Part shown: positions 59,621 through 64,000 of the stretch, in pieces | Layout of the letters: each line of letters starts with the position of its first letter | Position numbering within the stretch: the stretch's first letter is position 1 | Assembly: GCA_903891085.1 (NCBI GenBank) | Contig: CAITDJ010000154.1 | Location: 1-64,000 of the forward strand | DNA from: an uncultured Bacteroidota bacterium | Lineage (GTDB): Bacteria; Bacteroidota; Bacteroidia; Bacteroidales; F082 | Reading direction: 5' to 3' | DNA length: 64,000 nucleotides | The notes under the pieces: model-generated | Databases searched by the model: none | What the model was told of the DNA's origin: nothing | The model's input: only the letters and a program-made list of their open reading frames with translations | Translations under genes and position numbers: made by a program

Positions 59621-60892
59621 TTATGCCGACATGGCAACCCAGGCAGTACCATTCCAGTATTTCATTTTGTTAGCATCGGCAGCATCGCAGCAAATGAGAC
59701 CAGCATCACCAGCCACAAGACCGGTAGGAAGACCAGCAGGTTTAAGTTTCAGCTTAGGGAGGTAAACAGTATCGGGGATCGTAGCAGTTTGACCGTCGCC
59801 ACCGAGAACAACAGAGCGAAGAGCGGATGCATCAGTAGCATTGTTTTTACCACCTAATACAACCGAGTTAGTGGCAGCAGTGACTTTAGGACCTGAGTTG
59901 GCGGTAACGGATTGAAAAGTAAAAGAACATTCGCCAGTGCCTTCGACTATATCAGTAGTAGCACTACCGCCGTTGCCACCGACAAATGAATATATGCCAG
60001 TTGCTTTTGTCCAATGACCCATGACAAAAGCGAGATAACCCGCAGCGATGGTTATGTTGCCAAAAGCTACAGAGCTACCACCAGAGGCCTCACCACTATT
60101 AGCCGCGAAGCTGTCAGTACCAGAAGCCGTTGCACCATTGAGAGCAGCAGCAGTTAAGGCAGTAGCTTTAGAACCGCTGCCAAGTGCGATAGCATCACGA
60201 CCAGAGGCTATAGTATTCGCACCAATTGCCACGGCGTAATCTCCAGATGCTAAAGCAGTGGAACCACAGGCAAATGAACTATCACCTGATGCTATGGAGT
60301 TGTATCCTATTGCTGCAGAATTACTACCTGTTGAAAGAGCATTATAACCCTGTGCAAACGAATTAGATCCGGCTGCCTTTGAAACTGAGCCAAGCGCGGT
60401 AGTATTACGCGAAGTGTAACTTGTGGCGAGCAGCCATGTAGTGACTGTTGAAAGGTCGATATTTGTTGGAAGAATAGTGACTTGCGTATTACCGCCTGTT
60501 TCATAAATGCCAACGATATAAACAGGATTGTAATATCCCGGACCAGGGACGTAAACACCGAGAGCCATGCCAGCAGCAAGGTTTAAGTTTGTACCTATTA
60601 ACATTAAGTTTGTGATTGAGCCATAAGTGGCATAGGATAGCTGCGTGAAAGAACGTCCGTCGCTTGTAAAATTCGGGCTCATAATTGCAACACACGTTTT
60701 CATCTGGAGTAATGACATTGAGAACTTTTCAGTGGTCAAAGCAGCAAGAATTGAGGCGATTGTAGCATTAGCCGGGGCATCATACCCAAGAATGATTTTG
60801 AAAAAACCTTTTAGCAACGTAAGGTCATTCGATTCATCTGCAAGTTGAGCGGTAATGAGGTCTTTTTTCGGGGATTTATATGTGAGTCTCAT
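59621..60892 (-). CDS. Phage fibre with YadA-head-like repeats
   Basis: A 423-aa virion protein. The N-terminal third (LTYKSPKKDLITAQLADESN...) may attach to the capsid or tail. The middle (about 170-330) has repeating AxGxNSxAxG-type turns (SNSFAQGYNALSTGSNSAAIGYNSIASGDSS), the left-handed beta-roll seen in YadA/Hep-Hag heads of trimeric adhesins. The C-terminus ends KYWNGTAWVAM, usual for tail fibres. It probably binds a host surface. It lies between capsid and portal. Confidence 0.8.
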   Translation of the reverse strand: MRLTYKSPKKDLITAQLADESNDLTLLKGFFKIILGYDAPANATIASILAALTTEKFSMSLLQMKTCVAIMSPNFTSDGRSFTQLSYATYGSITNLMLIGTNLNLAAGMALGVYVPGPGYYNPVYIVGIYETGGNTQVTILPTNIDLSTVTTWLLATSYTSRNTTALGSVSKAAGSNSFAQGYNALSTGSNSAAIGYNSIASGDSSFACGSTALASGDYAVAIGANTIASGRDAIALGSGSKATALTAAALNGATASGTDSFAANSGEASGGSSVAFGNITIAAGYLAFVMGHWTKATGIYSFVGGNGGSATTDIVEGTGECSFTFQSVTANSGPKVTAATNSVVLGGKNNATDASALRSVVLGGDGQTATIPDTVYLPKLKLKPAGLPTGLVAGDAGLICCDAADANKMKYWNGTAWVAMSA

Positions 60893-60897
60893 TTGAT

Positions 60898-60970
60898 ACA
60901 GTTTTAAGTGAAAAGTGAAGAGTGAAAAGGTTGAAAAGTTTATAAGTTGATAGGTTTATGAGTTTAGAAA
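60898..60970. repeat. GTGAAAAGTGAAG/GTTTATAAGTTG repeat at a prophage junction
   Basis: Runs of AGTGAAAAG then GTTTATAAGTTGATAGG words between fibre start and capsid stop. A different word set from the other junctions. Confidence 0.75.
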
Positions 60971-60976
60971 GACTCC

Positions 60977-61013
60977 GCTCCCTTCGACAAGCTAAGGGAT
61001 CGGCGAAGGGAGC
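60977..61013. repeat. REP-like hairpin (GCTCCCTTCG/CGAAGGGAGC)
   Basis: A 10-bp perfect inverted repeat with a 17-nt loop (ACAAGCTAAGGGATCGG), 13 nt before the capsid stop in coordinate terms, i.e. downstream of it. The CTTCGACAAGCT core resembles dispersed REP-type elements in many genomes. No T-run, so an mRNA-stabilising 3' hairpin for the capsid message is the alternative. Confidence 0.75.
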
Positions 61014-61026
61014 AGGCAGTCATTGA

Positions 61027-62376
61027 CTAATCATTGAAACCAGCCAGGACAACCAACTCTTTGTGGATGTAGGCAGTCTGGGCTTTGTACTGGACACGAT
61101 AGCGGCGCATCTGGGCTTCCTGGTTGTACCATGTTTCAATCATCTCGGAGTCGCTTGTGCCATCGGTGGCAAAAAGCAGGTTCTTTTTGGTTGTGAGCAT
61201 GGCTCGGTGAGGCTGCAAACCATTGTGCGCCACAGAGATCCATTTGTCCCAATCAGGGCGGATGATGATAGGGAAGCCTTCGTAGGTAGGCACTTTGATA
61301 CCGTTTTGCATGACAGCATCACCAAAGGCAGTTTCACGGTTTTTCATGGTGTGGACGAGGTTACGCCACATTGTTGAGGTGAGCATGAACACCAGTTCAA
61401 ACTCGTGCATTTCGGGGGTGATGGCGTCTATCATGGATTCCATGGTGAGGTCGGCTTCATTGGCAGCCAATGTAGAAGCCTTGACAGCAGCAACAGCACC
61501 GGAAGCAGCAAAAGAGCCTGAGCCATCAGCCACAGCGGTGAAATCGAATGATTGGCCTTTGTATTTGGAAACCACCTTGATACCTGAGCCGGATGGGTTG
61601 GTAACAACAACACCATTGACACCTGAACGCGCTTCGATGGTAGCCTTGTGGGTAGTGAGCCAGTTGGCGACAGTGGTTGCAGCGTTGGAAGCATACGCCT
61701 GAGAATAGGCAGTGCCGTTGATGGTGACTGTGATTGTGGTGTCGGTGCTTGCGGTGTAGGTCAGGATTTTTTCCTCTTTGACAGCAGCCACAGACGAAGC
61801 GATGGTGACATGTTGCGCAGATGGGATGACACCAGATTTGGCGTCATTCATGAGCCAGGTCATGAAGCCGGTGTAACCGGAATAGTTGGTATCGACAACA
61901 CCCGTTGGTTTGCCAGAAGCAAGCACTTCAGCAACAGGATTGGCGAAGAACATCTGCCGGATCAAGTCGTCCTGACCGGATTTGGCGATGAGAGGCAGCA
62001 TGACTTTGTTCCATACATCAGGGGCTTTCATTTGTTCGACATCGTCTTCCTTGTAGCCTTGCGCCAACAGTTGTTCGATGATGGAACCCCAGAAAGCACG
62101 TGCGTTCTGTTCAAATTCGAGCGCCATGGGTTTGACGGTGATGTCAGAATAAGTCAGGTCGAAAGATCCTGCCGGATTGAAGCCAGGCGTCAATTTGGGT
62201 TTGGTCATCATGGAAGGACGACTGATACGGTTAAGCCGTTCGGTGCCTTTAATGTCGGTACGAACAGTGATTAAGCCACGGATATCTTCGGCGGTGAACA
62301 TCGGTTGAATAAAAAACTCCTTGACCGATTGTTTTGTAAAAACAGGGCTAGTAGCTTGGGTAAAAATGTTTGACAT
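61027..62376 (-). CDS. Phage major capsid protein (HK97-fold)
   Basis: A 449-aa capsid protein. N-terminal part (FTAEDIRGLITVRTDIKGTERLNR...), then EFEQNARAFWGSIIEQLLAQGYKEDD and FANPVAEVLASGKPTGVVDTNYSGYTGFMTWL. A beta-rich insert of about 100 residues (about 210-300, ITVTINGTAYSQAYASNAATTVANWLTTHKATIEARSG...KVVSKYKGQSFDF) looks like an added surface domain. The end (FPIIIRPDWDKWI, LVVLAGFND) closes the fold. Fold assignment is by context and pattern. Confidence 0.8.
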   Translation of the reverse strand: MSNIFTQATSPVFTKQSVKEFFIQPMFTAEDIRGLITVRTDIKGTERLNRISRPSMMTKPKLTPGFNPAGSFDLTYSDITVKPMALEFEQNARAFWGSIIEQLLAQGYKEDDVEQMKAPDVWNKVMLPLIAKSGQDDLIRQMFFANPVAEVLASGKPTGVVDTNYSGYTGFMTWLMNDAKSGVIPSAQHVTIASSVAAVKEEKILTYTASTDTTITVTINGTAYSQAYASNAATTVANWLTTHKATIEARSGVNGVVVTNPSGSGIKVVSKYKGQSFDFTAVADGSGSFAASGAVAAVKASTLAANEADLTMESMIDAITPEMHEFELVFMLTSTMWRNLVHTMKNRETAFGDAVMQNGIKVPTYEGFPIIIRPDWDKWISVAHNGLQPHRAMLTTKKNLLFATDGTSDSEMIETWYNQEAQMRRYRVQYKAQTAYIHKELVVLAGFND

Positions 62377-62384
62377 GATATTGA

Positions 62385-62430
62385 GGGATTAAAGAGTTTA
62401 TAGGTTGATAAGGTTATGGGTTGATTGGTT
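62385..62430. repeat. GTTTATAGGTTGATAAGG-type low-complexity junction
   Basis: GGTTGAT/GGTTATGGGTTGATTGG words between capsid start and protease stop, the same kind of junction filler as at 60898 and 59548 but different words. Confidence 0.6.
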
Positions 62431-63571
62431 GAGATTTACGGAGTTTGAAACGTAAATCCTGCGGGATGTTTGACAGGATCTGTTTGCCAGTTTCGTCTTT
62501 GTCGGTATTGGACAGGTTCACAGAGACCTGTGGATCTGTTACATTGACCGGGATGGTTGGTTTTGCGGAGAGCTTTGCATTCAGAAGTGAAATCTGTTTT
62601 TCAGCTTCACCCAGTTTTGAGAGTGTTTGCTCGAAAGCTTCGATGACCAAAGCGGTTTTAGCATCCAATTCAACAGGGATTTCAGATGCAGCAATGACGC
62701 CCAGGGATTGAAGATTGGAAAAGGCGGTTTCGAGGAGAGAGGGAGCGACTGAAGCGAACTGAGCGACTTCAGCCATTGGAGCCATTGGAGCGACTTCAGC
62801 GAACTGAGCGACTGGAGCGACTGAAGCGACTACAGAAGTTTCAGGGGTTTCAGGAGTTGCAATCGGTTTGCTGTTGAACATCTGTTTGAAGTTTTCGATG
62901 ATTTTGTCGGATAAATTCATTTTTGAGTTTATTAAATATGATTGTAAAAATTCGATGACTGATTCAGGTTTGTTGAAAATGAGTTCAGTCAGTTCAGGAT
63001 TTTGGTCGAGGAAAGCAGTTGCTTGTCCGGGGAGTGTGTCGGCTGAGAACAGTCCGTTGGTAGCAGCAGGATCATCCACTATGTCGGTGGCACGCAATTC
63101 TTTGAGCCGGAATAAGTTCACTGTTTTTTTGGTGCCTTCAGATTCAATCTCGGCAGTATCAAATGCATCAGATTCAAAAGCAATGGAAGCACCAAACATA
63201 TCAGGATTGGTCTCAGCCATGGTAAGTACGTAATCAAAAAGGTTTCCATTTGGGGATGTTTTAGATGAAGGATCAAGGTGTAAATCGGCGGTAACGGCAT
63301 TACCGTTGAAGCTGTAATTGTGGAATCGGCCAAGGTAAGTACCCAGGGCAGTGGAGCACATATTGGGATGACCGAAGCGGGCTTTGATACCAGCTTTGGA
63401 TAAGTTTGCCTGTTCGACAAGTTGCAGAAGAAAAGTCTTGTCGATTTCACCACCATGACCACGGGCAGGGCCAATCCTGGCCACAGTGACACCTTTGATG
63501 ATGCCATTATCGCGGTCGATCTGTGAGACAGGTACTTTGAAAATGGGTTCGGAAAGATAGTACTGCTTCAT
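62414..63571 (-). CDS. Phage prohead protease/scaffold fusion
   Basis: A 385-aa protein from the ATG at 63571 (MKQYYLSEPIFKVPVSQID); a GTG one codon earlier is possible. The protease part has candidate His in KARFGHPNM and candidate Ser in FGASIAFES, the HK97/Mu-like prohead protease pattern. A flexible Pro/Ala/Gln-rich linker (about residues 245-275, VAPVAQFAEVAPMAPMAEVAQ) follows. The C-terminal coiled coil (LSKLGEAEKQISLLNAKLS) is scaffold-like. The gene is directly upstream of the capsid, as expected, and is preceded 6 nt earlier by the 38-aa gene. Confidence 0.78.
   Translation of the reverse strand: MKQYYLSEPIFKVPVSQIDRDNGIIKGVTVARIGPARGHGGEIDKTFLLQLVEQANLSKAGIKARFGHPNMCSTALGTYLGRFHNYSFNGNAVTADLHLDPSSKTSPNGNLFDYVLTMAETNPDMFGASIAFESDAFDTAEIESEGTKKTVNLFRLKELRATDIVDDPAATNGLFSADTLPGQATAFLDQNPELTELIFNKPESVIEFLQSYLINSKMNLSDKIIENFKQMFNSKPIATPETPETSVVASVAPVAQFAEVAPMAPMAEVAQFASVAPSLLETAFSNLQSLGVIAASEIPVELDAKTALVIEAFEQTLSKLGEAEKQISLLNAKLSAKPTIPVNVTDPQVSVNLSNTDKDETGKQILSNIPQDLRFKLRKSQPINP
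62745..62835. repeat. Degenerate GCGACT(T/G)CAG-type repeat in the protease-scaffold gene
   Basis: Internal 9- to 15-bp words (GCGACTTCAGC, GCGAACTGA, GCCATTGGA) repeat in frame and encode the Pro/Ala/Val/Gln-rich linker. Likely prone to copy-number change, altering linker length without frameshift. Confidence 0.7.
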
Positions 63572-63577
63572 CACGGA

Positions 63578-63694
63578 TTAGGTTATATCAGCCATCTCGG
63601 TGCCGGGTTTGAACTTGTAAGGTGGCTTTGGTTTCTTTTTGAAAATCTGTTGAGCCGGTTTCGGTTTCTGGACAGGTTTAGGTTTTTGAGCCAT
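63578..63694 (-). CDS. 38-residue Lys/Pro-rich basic phage peptide
   Basis: An intact small gene: MAQKPKPVQKPKPAQQIFKK then KPKPPYKFKPGTEMADIT. Lys/Pro repeats (PKPxQKPKP) make it strongly basic, so it may bind DNA, RNA or the acidic face of another phage protein, or be a scaffold accessory. It is the first minus-strand gene of the phage run, 6 nt before the protease. A -7-like TATCTTTG lies 25-32 nt upstream. Confidence 0.65.
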   Translation of the reverse strand: MAQKPKPVQKPKPAQQIFKKKPKPPYKFKPGTEMADIT

Positions 63695-63718
63695 TTTACC
63701 ATGTTTTTAAGGTTCTGA

Positions 63719-63726
63719 CAAAGATA
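63719..63726 (-). promoter_or_regulatory. Candidate -7 box of the phage structural operon
   Basis: TATCTTTG on the minus strand fits TAnnTTTG. I see no -33 TTTG at 19-21 nt, which could mean activator dependence. It overlaps nothing but is next to the palindrome at 63736. Confidence 0.4.
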
Positions 63727-63735
63727 CAATGTATG

Positions 63736-63750
63736 TAAAGTAATACTTTA
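63736..63750. promoter_or_regulatory. Perfect 15-bp palindrome, candidate phage operator
   Basis: TAAAGTA-A-TACTTTA: 7-bp arms around a single central base, in the divergent region, just upstream of the minus-strand -7 box and about 55 nt before the plus-strand -7 box. A position between two promoters fits a dimeric repressor or activator binding site. Confidence 0.55.
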
Positions 63751-63780
63751 GTAAAAGTTGGCAAAATCATTGCAATACAA

Positions 63781-63811
63781 TTGAGTAAAGAATAAATATT
63801 TTGTATATTTG
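63781..63811 (+). promoter_or_regulatory. Promoter of the divergent phage gene
   Basis: TTG (63781-63783), 20-nt spacer, TATATTTG (63804-63811): matches the Bacteroidota -33/-7 form with one mismatch at -33. It leaves a leader of about 50 nt before the ATG at 63868. Confidence 0.55.
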
Positions 63812-63867
63812 GGAAGGAATATCAATTTGAAAGCAAAGGAAAACAAGGGCAACGAAAAACAAGAAAG

Positions 63868-64000
63868 ATGTCAAATTTTGTACAAAAACTGGCGGATGAG
63901 ATCACGACGATTTCAGGAGTAGATGCAAAGAAAATGATAGACATTGGATTATTACATCCGATAGAAGCCAGACGGTGGTTAGTCAGGAAGAAATATTATC
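63868..64000 (+). CDS. Phage gene of unknown function, cut by the window end
   Basis: Starts MSNFVQKLADEITTISGVD, continues KKMIDIGLLHPIEARRWLVRKKYY and runs off the window. The helical, charged start and HPIEARRWLVRKKYY could be part of a DNA-binding or virion-assembly protein. It diverges from the structural operon across a shared regulatory region with the palindrome, so a regulatory role is possible but unproven. Confidence 0.6.
   Translation, partial: MSNFVQKLADEITTISGVDAKKMIDIGLLHPIEARRWLVRKKYY

Overview
The window is a chromosomal segment of a member of the Bacteroidota (Bacteroidales-like). I infer this from gene families and signals, not from a marker phylogeny: type B L31, DUF1573, DUF1015, DUF4301, a GlmU-like sugar nucleotidyltransferase, the serC-serA-DUF1015 cluster, a fused FeoA-FeoB, many SPII lipoproteins, and repeated matches to the Bacteroidota promoter form (-33 TTTG, -7 TAnnTTTG).

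Layout. (1) 0.1-6.35 kb, minus strand: a type I restriction-modification operon of EcoEI type, transcribed hsdM - four-helix suffix gene - hsdS - four-helix gene - hsdR. It is riddled with copies of an AATTG/TTTTCAATT short-word repeat, three of them in frame inside hsdS and hsdR. (2) 6.5-14.8 kb: a small lipoprotein, uvrA, an ECF sigma factor, nth, a Bcp-type peroxiredoxin, recA, a TPR lipoprotein and an HPt protein; mostly repair and stress genes. (3) 14.9-18.05 kb: feoAB iron transport and a DUF5063 gene. (4) 18.1-23.4 kb, minus: a sugar-nucleotide operon, ugd - UDP-glucuronate decarboxylase (frameshifted) - rfbD - a diverged GxxExxY gene - phosphoglucomutase. (5) 23.6-28.0 kb: an exported S9 peptidase and a secreted clan GH-A-like glycosidase, then tRNA-Met(CAU). 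(6) 28.3-39.4 kb: DUF1573, an aminotransferase, a NamZ-like muramidase, an FtsX/LolE-like permease, xerD, and the operon serC - serA - four-helix gene - DUF1015 - small winged-helix protein, diverging from an acyl-CoA reductase. (7) 39.6-49.5 kb, plus: L31B, a nucleotidyltransferase, lon, a quinone reductase, a peptide-binding lipoprotein, then thrS-infC-rpmI-rplT. infC appears to start at AUA. (8) 49.6-56.8 kb: a sensor kinase plus sigma-54 activator pair, a DUF218-like/DUF1684 fusion, pdxH and DUF4301. (9) 56.9-57.2 kb: two tRNA-Leu genes (GAG, CAG), followed directly by a prophage edge.

(10) 57.2-64.0 kb: part of a prophage. Minus-strand transcription order is a 38-residue Lys/Pro peptide, a prohead protease/scaffold, the major capsid protein, a YadA-head-like fibre, the portal, then three small proteins, two of them membrane proteins. 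A divergent plus-strand gene runs off the window end. The divergent region holds a perfect 15-bp palindrome and -7 boxes on both strands. Most junctions between the structural genes carry a different low-complexity repeat. No integrase, terminase or tail genes are in view, so the element continues past the end.

All functional calls come from reading motifs in translated sequence; no database search was run. No intergenic stretch exceeds 300 bases. The best leads for something undescribed are the in-frame repeat insertions in the restriction operon, the four-helix/GxxExxY hitchhiker genes inside operons, and the prophage with unusual gene order and repeat-filled junctions.
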